From contig NZ_CP026121.1 of NCBI RefSeq assembly GCF_003330845.1, forward strand, positions 744,001-808,000: a stretch of 64,000 bases of DNA. Direction: 5' to 3'. A model generated the notes under the pieces. That model saw nothing but the letters and a program-made list of their open reading frames with translations, was not told the DNA's origin and searched no databases. The position numbers and the translations under genes were made by a program. Position 1 is the stretch's first letter. Each line of letters opens with the position of its first letter. Source of the stretch: Streptomyces sp. Go-475. GTDB taxonomy: Bacteria; Actinomycetota; Actinomycetes; Streptomycetales; Streptomycetaceae. Of this stretch, positions 55,272 through 63,898 are shown piece by piece.

Positions 55272-56669
55272 TCACGCGGCGATCCGCTCGGCGCCGTCCG
55301 CCGTGATGCCCTTGGTGGAGGCGATCACGTTCTTCAGCTTCTTGGACAGTGCCTCATAGAACATGCTCAGCGGAAACTCGTCCGGAAGCACGTCATCGAC
55401 GAGTTTCCGCGGCGGCTGCGTCAGGTCCAGGGCGTCGGGGCCCTTGGCCCACTTGGAGCCCGGGTGCGGGGAGAGGTAGGTGGCGACCAGCTCGTACCCG
55501 GCGAACCAGTGGACGAGCTTGGGGCGGTCGATGCCGTCGCGGTACAGCTGCTCGATCTCGGCGCACAGCTCGTTGGTGACCTGCGGGGCGCGCTCCCAGT
55601 CGATGGAGAGCTTGTTGTCGGTCCAGCGGACGACGTCGTGCTTGTGCAGGTACGCGAAGAGGAGCTGGCCGCCGAGGCCGTCGTAGTTGCGCACGCGCTC
55701 GCCGGTGACCGGGAAGCGGAACATGCGGTCGAAGAGGACCGCGACCTGGACGTCACGCGCCTGCGGGACGCCCTCGGCCGCCAGCTTCACGGCTTCCTTG
55801 AAGGCGGTGAGGTCGCAGCGCAGCTCCTCCAGGCCGTACATCCAGAACGGCTGGCGCTGCTTGATCATGAACGGGTCGAACGGCAGGTCGCCGTGGCTGT
55901 GGGTGCGGTCGTGGACCATGTCCCACAGCACGAACGCCTCCTCGCAGCGCTTCTGGTCGTGGACCATCGCGGCGACGTCCTCGGGCAGCTCCAGGCCGAG
56001 GATGTCGACGGCGGCGTCCGTGACGCGGCGGAAGCGGGCGGCCTCGCGGTCGCAGAAGATGCCGCCCCAGGTGAACCGCTCCGGCGCCTCGCGCACGGCG
56101 ATCGTCTCCGGGAACAGCACGGCCGAGTTGGTGTCGTAGCCGGACGTGAAGTCCTCGAACTTGATGCCGCAGAACAGCGGGTTGTCGTAGCGGGTGCGCT
56201 CCAGTTCGGCCAGCCAGTCCGGCCAGACCATGCGCAGCACGACCGCTTCGAGGTTGCGGTCGGGGTTGCCGTTCTGCGTGTACATCGGGAAGACGACCAG
56301 GTGCTGGAGGCCGTCCGCGCGGTTCGCGGCGGGCTGGAAGACCAGCAGCGAGTCGAGGAAGTCGGGCACGCGGAAGCCGCCGTCGGCCCACCGGCCGAGG
56401 TCCTTGACCAGGGCCTCGTGGTAGGCGCTGTCGTGCGGGAGCAGCGGGGAGAGCTCCAGCACCGCGTCGGCGACCCGGCGGACGGCGAGCTCGGCGTCGG
56501 CGGGGTCGGGCGCGCCCTCGGCGTCGAAGTCGATCGACCCGTCCTTGGACTGCCATGGCCGGATCCGCTCCACGGCATCCTTGAGCACGGGCCATGCCGG
56601 GTGCTCCACCACCCTGGCCACGGGAGGAACCCGCTCCTCCGAACCCACCGGCACAAGAATTTCCGTCAT
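55272..56669 (-). CDS. DUF6421 family protein
   Basis: A 465-residue cytosolic protein of an actinobacterial family with no assigned function. It begins MTEILVPVGSEERVPPVARV and is rich in aromatic and charged residues, with conserved-looking segments CGIKFEDFTSGYDTNSAV, FTWGGIFCDREA, LWDMVHDRTHSHGDLPFDP (a His/Asp cluster that might bind metal) and RPKLVHWFAGYELVATYL. No signal or membrane helix is seen. It heads an operon with an SDR and a threonine-aldolase-type enzyme, implying a shared pathway. GGAGG precedes ATG 56669. Confidence 0.82.
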   Translation of the reverse strand: MTEILVPVGSEERVPPVARVVEHPAWPVLKDAVERIRPWQSKDGSIDFDAEGAPDPADAELAVRRVADAVLELSPLLPHDSAYHEALVKDLGRWADGGFRVPDFLDSLLVFQPAANRADGLQHLVVFPMYTQNGNPDRNLEAVVLRMVWPDWLAELERTRYDNPLFCGIKFEDFTSGYDTNSAVLFPETIAVREAPERFTWGGIFCDREAARFRRVTDAAVDILGLELPEDVAAMVHDQKRCEEAFVLWDMVHDRTHSHGDLPFDPFMIKQRQPFWMYGLEELRCDLTAFKEAVKLAAEGVPQARDVQVAVLFDRMFRFPVTGERVRNYDGLGGQLLFAYLHKHDVVRWTDNKLSIDWERAPQVTNELCAEIEQLYRDGIDRPKLVHWFAGYELVATYLSPHPGSKWAKGPDALDLTQPPRKLVDDVLPDEFPLSMFYEALSKKLKNVIASTKGITADGAERIAA

Positions 56670-56918
56670 GTCCCATCCTCCACGGGAGAATCTCGCGTAC
56701 CCCGACCGTATACACACGAGGTTCCTCCCAGCAAGGGCCACCTCGGGAAATTATCCTGCCCGACCCCGGCCTTCACCGCACTTTTTCCTGCCGGTCATGC
56801 TTGTGCCCGTACGCGCGCCGACCATGCGCTCACTCTCTGCACGGGGTGGGTACAGGCGATACGGTCAGGTGGGCCGTCAGGCCCCCAGTGCCGCCTGTCG
56901 ACGGAAGAGAGTCGCGTC
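56670..56918. other. Divergent spacer between DUF6421 and GDPD genes
   Basis: The 249 bases must hold two promoters but no consensus box, strong palindrome or small gene is convincing. A slightly AT-rich segment lies at 56700-56765. Confidence 0.3.
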
Positions 56919-57602
56919 TTGAACTTCCTCACCATCGGTCACCGCGGAGTCATGGGTGTGGAACCCGAGAACACCCTCCGGTCCTTCGTCGCCGCCCAGG
57001 AGGCGGGCCTCGACGCCATCGAACTCGATCTGCACCTGAGCAAGGACGGCGCGCTCGTCGTCATGCACGACACGGATGTGGACCGCACGACCGACGGCAC
57101 CGGGCCGATCGCCGAGAAGACCCTCGCCGAGCTGCGGGCCCTGGACGCGGGGCGGGGCGAGCGGGTGCCGGTCTTCGAGGAGGTCCTGGAGGCCGTCCAG
57201 GCGCCCCTCCAGGCCGAGATCAAGGACACGCAGGCGGCGCGGGCCCTGGCGCGGGTGATGAACGAGCGGGGACTGGCCGGGCGGGTGGAGGTCTCCTCGT
57301 TCCACGACGAGGCGATCGCCGAGATCAAGCCACTGGTGCCGGGGGTGCGCACCGCGCTCATCGCCAGCCGCTACGGCACCGACATCGTGGATCGCGCCGT
57401 CGCGGCCGGTGCCGAGACCGTCTGCCTGAACATCCGCCGGCTCACCCTGGAGATCGTGGAGCGCGCCCGCGAGGCCGACCTGAGGATCATCGGCTGGGTG
57501 GTGAACACGCAGGACCATCTGCGCCTGGTCCGCGCCTTCGGCCTGGACGGCGCCACCACCGACCACCCGGACATCAAGCGCACGGGCCGCTTCACGGCCT
57601 GA
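56919..57602 (+). CDS. Glycerophosphodiester phosphodiesterase
   Basis: A 227-residue TIM-barrel phosphodiesterase. The GDPD motifs are GHRGVMGVEPENTLRSF (catalytic His and Glu-Asn), AIELDLHLSKDGALVVMHDTDVDRTTDG (metal Glu/Asp and second His), and terminal WVVNTQDHLR ... DGATTDHPD. No signal peptide is present, so it is cytosolic and hydrolyses deacylated phospholipids such as glycerophosphodiesters to glycerol-3-phosphate. The TTG at 56919 follows GGAAGAGAG and is the only good start. It is divergent from the DUF6421 operon across a 249-base spacer. Confidence 0.92.
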   Translation: MNFLTIGHRGVMGVEPENTLRSFVAAQEAGLDAIELDLHLSKDGALVVMHDTDVDRTTDGTGPIAEKTLAELRALDAGRGERVPVFEEVLEAVQAPLQAEIKDTQAARALARVMNERGLAGRVEVSSFHDEAIAEIKPLVPGVRTALIASRYGTDIVDRAVAAGAETVCLNIRRLTLEIVERAREADLRIIGWVVNTQDHLRLVRAFGLDGATTDHPDIKRTGRFTA

Positions 57603-57640
57603 CGGCCGGGAGCGGTCAGGGCGAGAGGGCCTGGCGCGTC

Positions 57641-57835
57641 CTAGTAATGGGACGCCACCACGGCGTACACGCAGGCGGAAACGGCGACGACGCCGACCAG
57701 GGCTGCGGCGAGCGCCGCGCAGCCGAGCGCTCCCGTGGCCCCGGCGATCGCCGCCCAGCCGGACCGTGACGCCCGTTCGGCCCGCCGGACGGCGTCCTGG
57801 TACTCGCTGTCGTCGTACCAGCCCCGATCACCCAT
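57641..57835 (-). CDS. Small single-helix membrane protein
   Basis: A 64-residue protein with an acidic/polar N terminus (MGDRGWYDDSEYQDAV) and one or two hydrophobic helices at residues 29-60 (AGATGALGCAALAAALVGVVAV ...). Its first eight bases overlap the end of the upstream acetyltransferase gene, so it is translated with it. No family is recognised, but small membrane proteins of this pattern recur in Streptomyces. Confidence 0.65.
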   Translation of the reverse strand: MGDRGWYDDSEYQDAVRRAERASRSGWAAIAGATGALGCAALAAALVGVVAVSACVYAVVASHY

Positions 57836-58421
57836 GACCGTCCCCCACCGAACCCTTGCGAAGTGATCGCCCGGACAGTTCCTGGCCGAACTCCTTGACG
57901 AGCAGCTCGAACTGCAGGTCGTCGCGCTGGGGGATGCCGAAGCGCTCGTCGCCGTACGGGAAGGGGGTCATCCGGCCCGTGCGGCGGTAGCCGCGGCGCT
58001 CGTACCAGGCGATGAGGTCGTCGCGGACGGAGATCACGGTCATGTGCATCTCCTTGACGCCCCAGCTCTCCCGGGCCTGCCGCTCCGCCTCGGCGATGAT
58101 CACCTTGCCGAGGCCGGCGCCCTGGAGCGCGGGGCTGACCGCGAACATGCCGAAGTAGGCGTGGTCACCGCGGTGCTCCAACTGGCAGCAGGCGACGATC
58201 CGGCCCTCCCGCTCCACGGTCACCAGCCGGCTGTCGGGCGACTTGATGACGGCCAGCACACCCTCGGGGTCCGTCCGCTGCCCTTCCAGGATGTCCGCCT
58301 CGGTGGTCCACCCGACGCGGCTGGAGTCGCCCCGGTACGCCGACTCGATCAGCGCGACCAGCTCGTCCACGTCGGCGTCGGTGGCGTCGCGGTAGGTCAG
58401 TGCGGTGGCGAGGGTGTCCAT
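57828..58421 (-). CDS. GNAT family N-acetyltransferase
   Basis: A 197-residue acetyltransferase. The acetyl-CoA-binding motif A is FAVSPALQGAGLGKVIIAEAE near residue 95, preceded by RIVACCQLEHRGDHAYFGMF and followed by TVISVRDDLIAWYERRGYRRTG. It resembles the PhnO/RimI-like amino-group acetyltransferases; the acceptor is unknown. ATG 58421 is used because the sequence upstream loses family similarity. It overlaps the small membrane protein gene. Confidence 0.88.
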   Translation of the reverse strand: MDTLATALTYRDATDADVDELVALIESAYRGDSSRVGWTTEADILEGQRTDPEGVLAVIKSPDSRLVTVEREGRIVACCQLEHRGDHAYFGMFAVSPALQGAGLGKVIIAEAERQARESWGVKEMHMTVISVRDDLIAWYERRGYRRTGRMTPFPYGDERFGIPQRDDLQFELLVKEFGQELSGRSLRKGSVGDGHG

Positions 58422-58493
58422 GGGCGTACGTCTCCGTGTCCTGGGCGCGGCTCGGGCGGGGATGAGCGTAACCCTGCCACTAGGCTCCCGTGC

Positions 58494-58886
58494 ATGGTGC
58501 ATGTACTCAGCAGCCGGATCCTGCTCCGTCCCGCCGACCCCGAGAAGTCCCGTGCCTTCTACGGCGAGCAGTTGGGGCTCGCCGTGTACCGGGAGTTCGG
58601 CACGGGGCCCGAGCGCGGCACGGTCTACTTCATGGGCGGCGGCTTCCTGGAGGTCTCGGGCCGGTCCGGGACTCCCCCGGAGCCCGCCGTCCGCCTGTGG
58701 CTCCAGGTCGACGACGTCGCGGCGGCACAGGACGAGCTGCGGGCGAAGGGCGTGGAGATCGTACGGCCGCCGGTGAAGGAGCCGTGGGGGCTGGTCGAGA
58801 TGTGGATCGCGGATCCGGACGGGACGCCGATCGTGCTGGTGGAGGTCCCCGCCGACCACCCGATGCGCTACCGGCCGGGCATCTGA
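58494..58886 (+). CDS. VOC family protein
   Basis: A 130-residue glyoxalase-fold protein. It opens MVHVLSSRILLRPADPEKSR with AFYGEQLGLAVYREFG and contains the paired strand YFMGGGFLEVSG and the C-terminal metal-ligand region GLVEMWIADPDGTPIVLVEVP. Role could be a lyase, dioxygenase or drug-binding resistance protein. The ATG at 58494 is divergent from the GNAT gene. The end overlaps the convergent two-lobed GNAT gene by 19 bases. Confidence 0.85.
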   Translation: MVHVLSSRILLRPADPEKSRAFYGEQLGLAVYREFGTGPERGTVYFMGGGFLEVSGRSGTPPEPAVRLWLQVDDVAAAQDELRAKGVEIVRPPVKEPWGLVEMWIADPDGTPIVLVEVPADHPMRYRPGI

Positions 58887-59803
58887 GGTCGCCCGGGGCG
58901 GTGCTCCCAGCCCCGGTCGGTCCGGGTCAGTTCACGGAAGCCCGCCCCGGTCAGGAGGTCGAGCATGCGGGTGTCGGCGGCCCCTTCGTAGGCGACGAGC
59001 CGGTCGATGCCGCACAGGCGGAGCCAGTCGGCGGCCTGGGCGAGGAGCCGGTGCTCCAGGCCGGTGCCGTGCTGCCCGGGGTCGATGTGCAGATTGCCGA
59101 TGTCGGCGAGGCCCGCCGTGCGGGCGTGGCGCTCCGGGCGGGCCAGGGCCGTGCCGACCTCGATGAAGCCGAGGGCGTGGCCGTCGGCGCGGGCCGTGAA
59201 GCGGGTGCCGCACTCCCCCAGCGTGCGCTCGACCGTGACGCCCGGCCGGGGTTCGTGGGCCGGCAGGTCGGCCACGCGGGCGATCAGGATGACCTCGGTG
59301 TCCCCGACGTGCCGGAACCCGGCGCGTTCGTAGACGGCCCGGACGTGCGGCCAGGGGCGGGGCACGCCGTAGACGAGGGGGGCGGGCAGGGCGCCGTCGG
59401 CGTACCGGACGCGGGCGTTCCAGCGGGCGAACTGCGCCAGGCAGGCCCGCATCAACCCGTCCGCGGCCCGGTCGGTGTCCGGCCAGAGGGCCGCCGGTGG
59501 GCGGTGGACGAACCAGTTGATCTCGGCGGCGTCCCGGTAGGCCGCGCCGACCCCGGCGTCGGCGCGGTAGCGCAGCAGGTGGGCCGCGGCGACGAGGTGC
59601 TCGCGCCGCTCGGCGACGAGCGTCGTCCGCTCGGCCACCCACGGGTCGGTGACGAACTCGCCGGGCTGCCGTTCCAGATCGCCGAGGACGGTGTTCACGG
59701 AGACGGAGACGCCGGGGGCGACCGCCGCCACGTGCAGGTTGACCAGGTCGGTGAGCTGGTCGCGGTCGGTTCGGCGGAAGGGGCGCACCTCGGGTGCGGG
59801 CAT
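58868..59803 (-). CDS. GNAT acetyltransferase with two GNAT-like lobes
   Basis: A 311-residue protein. The N-terminal lobe (MPAPEVRPFRRTDRDQLTDL to YERAGFRHVGDTEV) has a degenerate CoA-binding region, while the C-terminal lobe has NLHIDPGQHGTGLEHRLLAQA near residue 245 and ends LTGAGFRELTRTDRGWE. Tandem GNAT proteins usually have one active lobe, here probably the second. GGAGG seven bases before ATG 59803 sets the start. The substrate is unknown. Confidence 0.85.
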   Translation of the reverse strand: MPAPEVRPFRRTDRDQLTDLVNLHVAAVAPGVSVSVNTVLGDLERQPGEFVTDPWVAERTTLVAERREHLVAAAHLLRYRADAGVGAAYRDAAEINWFVHRPPAALWPDTDRAADGLMRACLAQFARWNARVRYADGALPAPLVYGVPRPWPHVRAVYERAGFRHVGDTEVILIARVADLPAHEPRPGVTVERTLGECGTRFTARADGHALGFIEVGTALARPERHARTAGLADIGNLHIDPGQHGTGLEHRLLAQAADWLRLCGIDRLVAYEGAADTRMLDLLTGAGFRELTRTDRGWEHRPGRPQMPGR

Positions 59804-59967
59804 GGCGTACCTCCGGGTGGGGTGAAGGAACTGGAGGCCGCCACGCGGTGCGGTACGGGGCGAGGGTACGCCGGGGCGGGCGCCGCACACCAGTGGGTTT
59901 CCCCGATGGCAGGCAGCCCCGGCGGCGGCTTAGCGTGCTGGAGGGGGTTCCCTGCGGAAGGAACGCC

Positions 59968-60729
59968 ATGAAGCTCGACGCACCGGTGACCGGCGGCCCC
60001 TGCTGGACCGAGTTGGGGACCAGCGACCTGGAGGCGGCCCAGCGGTTCTACACCCGGTTGTTCGGCTGGCGTCCCGCGAGGGACCCGCGGCAGGAGGCGG
60101 ACGGGTACACCGTCGCGCACCTCGGGGACGCGGCCGTCGCCGCGCTCGCCCCGCTCTACCAGCCGTCGCAGCCGGTCGCCTGGAACGTGTCGTTCGCGGT
60201 GGCCGACGCGGACGCCGCCGCCCGTGCGGTGACGGAGGCGGGCGGTGCGGTGCTGCTCGGCCCGATGGACGTGTTCGACGCGGGCCGTTTCACGGTGGCC
60301 GCCGACCCGGGCGGGGCCGTGTTCCAGTTGTGGCAGGCGGGGACCTTCCCGGGCGCCGGGTTGTTCAACGCGCCCGGCGCGCTGGGCTGGGTGGAGCTGT
60401 TCACGCGGGATCCGGAACAGGCCGTGGCCTTCTACACGCAGGTGTTCGACTGGAGCGTCGACGCCGGGGAGCGCTACACCCGGTGGGGTGTCAGCGGCGC
60501 CGGCTTCGGCGGCATGGTGACGATGGACGACAAGTTCCCGCCCGAGGTGCCGCCGCACTGGCTGCCGTACTTCGCGGTGGCGGACGTGGACGACACGACC
60601 GCCGTCGTCCAGCGGCACGGCACCGTCCTGATGGTGCCGACGTCCGTGCCCGACGGGCCGCGCATCGCGGTGCTGAGGGACCCGCAGGGGGCGATGTTCG
60701 GCGTGTACCGGGCCGGTGACGATTTCTGA
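59968..60729 (+). CDS. Two-domain VOC family protein
   Basis: A 253-residue protein with two glyoxalase-like halves. The first opens PCWTELGTSDLEAAQRFYTRLFGW and ends AAFQLWQ-type AVFQLWQAG; the second opens LGWVELFTRDPEQAVAFYTQVFDW and ends PQGAMFGVYR. Proteins of this CFP-30B-like layout are common in actinobacteria, with unclear enzymatic roles. The AAGGAACGCC leader gives a reasonable start at ATG 59968. It is convergent with the MarR gene. Confidence 0.87.
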   Translation: MKLDAPVTGGPCWTELGTSDLEAAQRFYTRLFGWRPARDPRQEADGYTVAHLGDAAVAALAPLYQPSQPVAWNVSFAVADADAAARAVTEAGGAVLLGPMDVFDAGRFTVAADPGGAVFQLWQAGTFPGAGLFNAPGALGWVELFTRDPEQAVAFYTQVFDWSVDAGERYTRWGVSGAGFGGMVTMDDKFPPEVPPHWLPYFAVADVDDTTAVVQRHGTVLMVPTSVPDGPRIAVLRDPQGAMFGVYRAGDDF

Positions 60730-60789
60730 GGCGACGGGGGTGACGGGGACGGTGCGCAGACGTCGCCCCGCCGTGCGGACGGTTCGGGC

Positions 60790-61527
60790 TCAGGCCCGCA
60801 GCGCGCCCAGGCGGCCCTCCAGCTGGCCCAGCAACTCGCCGAGCAACGCGGCGAGTTCACCCTGCTCGGGGCCGTCGAGGCCGGACAGGACGGCGGTCTC
60901 GTAGGCGAGCTGGGCGGGCAGGATGCCGTCGACGAGGTCGCGTCCGGTGTCGGTGAGGCGGAGGTGGACGACACGGCGGTCGCGGCTGTCGCCGCGGCGT
61001 TCGACCAGGCCGCGCTCGGTCAGCTGCTTCAGGCGCTTGGTGACGGCGGCGCCCGAGGAGAAGGTCTCCCGCGCCAGCTCCCCGGGGGTCAGCTCGTGCC
61101 CGGTGCGGCGCAGCGCGCCGAGCAGGTCGAACTCGGGGCGGCTCAGTCCCGCCCGGCGCAGCGGGGCGTCCTCGGCCTGCTGGAGGAGGGCGGCGCAGCG
61201 GTTGATGCGGCCGATGACCTCCATGGGCCCGGTGTCGAGACCGGGGTGCACGGCCCGCCACTGCCGGACGACGGCGGCGACGGTGTCCTCCCGCCGCCCA
61301 CCGCCCAGATCCTCTCCGGCCGTGGGCATCCCACCGTCCGGATCACCGCCGATCGCGAACACATCGGTGGTCGGGGCCTGCTCGGCCGGACGCCCGCCAG
61401 CGGTGGCGTCCGGCTCGCCCGCACGCCCACCAGCGGTCGGGGCTGGTTCGGGTTCCGCTCCGGTGCCCTGGTGCGGGCCGGGCTCCGGGCCGGTGCCCGT
61501 GGGCGAGGGTCCTTGCGTCGGCGTCAT
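60790..61527 (-). CDS. MarR family regulator with long acidic N-terminal tail
   Basis: A 245-residue MarR protein. Residues 1-80 are disordered and rich in Pro, Gly, Glu and Thr with PEPGPHQGTGAEPEPAPT-type repeats. The DNA-binding domain follows from about residue 100: LSRPEFDLLGALRRTG, ELTPGELARETFSSGAAVTKRLKQL (helix-turn-helix) and RRGDSRDRRVVHL (wing). Its start overlaps the FUSC gene stop as ATGA, so the repressor is made with the efflux protein. The operon is likely controlled at the perfect palindrome upstream of the FUSC gene. Confidence 0.9.
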   Translation of the reverse strand: MTPTQGPSPTGTGPEPGPHQGTGAEPEPAPTAGGRAGEPDATAGGRPAEQAPTTDVFAIGGDPDGGMPTAGEDLGGGRREDTVAAVVRQWRAVHPGLDTGPMEVIGRINRCAALLQQAEDAPLRRAGLSRPEFDLLGALRRTGHELTPGELARETFSSGAAVTKRLKQLTERGLVERRGDSRDRRVVHLRLTDTGRDLVDGILPAQLAYETAVLSGLDGPEQGELAALLGELLGQLEGRLGALRA

Positions 61528-63188
61528 GGCCGTGCGTCCTCCGTCTCTGTGGCGGTGTCCTGGTCCGGGAGCAGCCCCTGGCGTCGTGCCGTCGCGGCGA
61601 GCGTACGGTGTCCGGACTGCTCGGTGAGCACGACCCGCTCCTGGGGCAGGGCGCGCCGCCACCACTCGCCGGCCGCCGCGTCGGCGGCGGTCCGCAGATC
61701 GGCCAGGGCGGCGGCGAGGCCGCGGCGGGCCGATTCCAGTGCGGCGGGGTCGGGGTCCGGCTCGGCCAGGAGGCGGGCGGCGTGTCCGCGGGCGCGGCCG
61801 GCGGCCGTCAGCGCGTGTTCCACGCGGTCGCCCGCGCGCCGGTTGGTGATCGCCACGGCGGCGCCGAAGCCGACCAGGGCGCCCACGACGGTGTCCGCGA
61901 CCCGCTCGGTCATCAGCTCGCCGGTCGCGCGGTACCCGGCGAACTCGGTGATGAGCAGGGCCATGGGGGTCACGCAGACGCTGCCCAGCCAGTAGTTGCG
62001 GCTGATCAGCAGCTCGGCACCGAAGCTGAACGCGAGGCAGCACAGCACGAGCGCCGCCTGCCCCAGGTGGGCGAGCGGTGCGACGGCCGCGAAGACGAGC
62101 ACCCCGACGACGTTGCCGACGACGCGCTGCACGGCCCGGCTCCAGGTGAGGGTGATGTTGGCCTGGTAGAGCGAGGCGGCGGTGACCAGGGCCCAGTAGG
62201 GGCGTCCGATGCCGAGGGCGAGGGAGGCGTAGCCGGCGAGCGCGCAGCCGAGCGCGGTGCGCGCCGCGAGCGGGGTCAGCGGGCCCAGCCGCGCCCAGCG
62301 GGGCCGGGCCGTGTCCACTCCGAGCAGTTCGTCGGCCGCCGCCGGCGGGAGACAGGCCTGCGGTACGGGTCCGGTGCCGCGCAGCGCGCGTGCCCACCCG
62401 CGCAGCCGCCCGGCGTCCGCCTGCTCCGGTGCGGCGAGGGCGACCTCGGCCCGGACGACCAGCCGTTCGAGGGCGTGCCGGGTCCTGGAGGGGGCGCCGG
62501 TGGCCAGGAGCGACTGCCAGGCGGCGTGCACCGCGGCGTATCCGGTGGCGCGCGCCGGGGCGTGGCCCTCCCCCGTGCCGCCCGTGTCGGCGTACGCGGC
62601 GGCGGCCTTCAGGGCGGTGGCGGTGGCACGGCGTTCCGGGCCGTGCGGGCGGAGCAGTGCGGGCGCCATGCAGACCAGCCAGGCCCAGGCCCCGGTGGCG
62701 GCCGCCAGCGCCAGATGGCCGGGGACCTGGTCGAGGGTCTGCGGCGCGAACAGCGAGGCGGAGCTGACGAAGGTGAGGACGACGTTGCCCGGCGGGCCGG
62801 TGCGCGTGGCGTCGCACAGCGCCTTCTGGGCGGCGGCCAGCAGGGCACCGACCGTGACCAGCGCGACGGCGCTGCCGGTCAGGGAGGCCGTGACCAGGGC
62901 GACGGCGAGCCCGCCGAGCATGCCGAGCACCACCCACATCAGGGCCCCGGCCCGGGCGGCGTACGGGCGGTTGTGGGCGTACAGGGCGCACAGGGACCCG
63001 GCCATCGCGTACATCGCCAGGTCGAGCCGGCCGAGCGCCAGGAGCGTGAGGCTGGGCGGGGCCATGGCCGCGACGACGCTCAGCGCGGGCTTGAACCAGA
63101 TGTCCGAGGGGCGGCCGACGCGCAGCACGCCCGCCAGCGGGAGACGCGGGGCGGACGGGGCGGCGGGGGTGGGGTGCGCACTGCTCAT
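61524..63188 (-). CDS. FUSC family membrane protein (aromatic acid/phenolic exporter type)
   Basis: A 554-residue protein with two sets of about five membrane helices (residues 35-180 and 300-450) separated by a cytoplasmic alpha-helical region, the duplicated FUSC/YccS-AaeB arrangement. YWALVTAASLYQANITLTWSRAVQRVVGNVVGV near residue 350 is the FUSC core signature. Family members export aromatic carboxylates or other small acids. It is cotranscribed with and precedes its MarR regulator. ATG 63188 lies 19 bases from the palindromic operator. Confidence 0.9.
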   Translation of the reverse strand: MSSAHPTPAAPSAPRLPLAGVLRVGRPSDIWFKPALSVVAAMAPPSLTLLALGRLDLAMYAMAGSLCALYAHNRPYAARAGALMWVVLGMLGGLAVALVTASLTGSAVALVTVGALLAAAQKALCDATRTGPPGNVVLTFVSSASLFAPQTLDQVPGHLALAAATGAWAWLVCMAPALLRPHGPERRATATALKAAAAYADTGGTGEGHAPARATGYAAVHAAWQSLLATGAPSRTRHALERLVVRAEVALAAPEQADAGRLRGWARALRGTGPVPQACLPPAAADELLGVDTARPRWARLGPLTPLAARTALGCALAGYASLALGIGRPYWALVTAASLYQANITLTWSRAVQRVVGNVVGVLVFAAVAPLAHLGQAALVLCCLAFSFGAELLISRNYWLGSVCVTPMALLITEFAGYRATGELMTERVADTVVGALVGFGAAVAITNRRAGDRVEHALTAAGRARGHAARLLAEPDPDPAALESARRGLAAALADLRTAADAAAGEWWRRALPQERVVLTEQSGHRTLAATARRQGLLPDQDTATETEDARP

Positions 63189-63206
63189 TCCCACAACCTT
63201 AACATG

Positions 63207-63224
63207 TGTTTTACCTGTAAAACA
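63207..63224. promoter_or_regulatory. Perfect palindromic operator of the FUSC-MarR operon
   Basis: TGTTTTACCTGTAAAACA is a perfect 18-bp palindrome (TGTTTTAC-CT-GTAAAACA), AT-rich in a GC-rich region, 19 bases before the FUSC start. The length and position fit a MarR dimer site that blocks transcription. Confidence 0.8.
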
Positions 63225-63337
63225 TAACCTCTGAGCTGCCGTGCTCCGGCGAACGCTCCCCGTGTACCTCCGCGCGCTCGCGTGCGCGCCGCATGGCCTG
63301 GGCATCGAAAGACCGACTGTCGAGCGGGGAGGTGCGC

Positions 63338-63898
63338 GTGCACGGACCGGCTTCGTCCGGCTGGCTGCTGGTGGCGCTCTGCGCGATGACCGGCACCTAC
63401 TGCCTGATGCGGATGCGCGGCGGCGCCGCCGCGGAACAGCGGCGCGCCGCGGGCGGCGAGGCGCTGATGGGGTTCGGGATGGCCGCCATGGCGGTGCCGG
63501 CGGCGGTGTTCACTCCGCCGCCGTGGGCCTGGCCCGCCTACGCGGCCGTGTTCGCAGCGGCGGCGCTGCCGGCGCTGTGGGCGGCACGGACCGGTGCGCA
63601 CCACCTCCACCACCTGGTGGGGGCCGCCGCGATGGTCTACATGTCCGTCGTCATGGCCGGCTCCCCCGGGCACGCGCACGGCGGGGGCGGGTCGGGCATC
63701 CCGCTCCTGACCGGGGCGCTGCTGCTCTACTTCGCCGGGTACGTGCTGCTGGCCGGTGTCCGCCTGGTGCCCGTGGCAGCCGTGGCCGGGCAGAGCGCCG
63801 GCGGCGGATTCACCGGGTGGGGGGACCGGCCGGAGCTGACGCTGGCGTGCCGGCTCTCCATGGGGATCGCGATGGTGGCGATGCTGCTGACGTTGTGA
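63338..63898 (+). CDS. DUF5134 family membrane protein
   Basis: A 186-residue membrane protein with five to six helices. It begins MHGPASSGWLLVALCAMTGTY and contains the His-rich segments GAHHLHHLVGAAAMVYMSVVMAG and GHAHGGGG, typical of DUF5134 proteins, which may bind copper or another metal through their histidines. GTG 63338 follows GGGGAGG; GTG 63332 is an alternative. It is divergent from the FUSC operon. Function is unknown. Confidence 0.85.
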   Translation: MHGPASSGWLLVALCAMTGTYCLMRMRGGAAAEQRRAAGGEALMGFGMAAMAVPAAVFTPPPWAWPAYAAVFAAAALPALWAARTGAHHLHHLVGAAAMVYMSVVMAGSPGHAHGGGGSGIPLLTGALLLYFAGYVLLAGVRLVPVAAVAGQSAGGGFTGWGDRPELTLACRLSMGIAMVAMLLTL

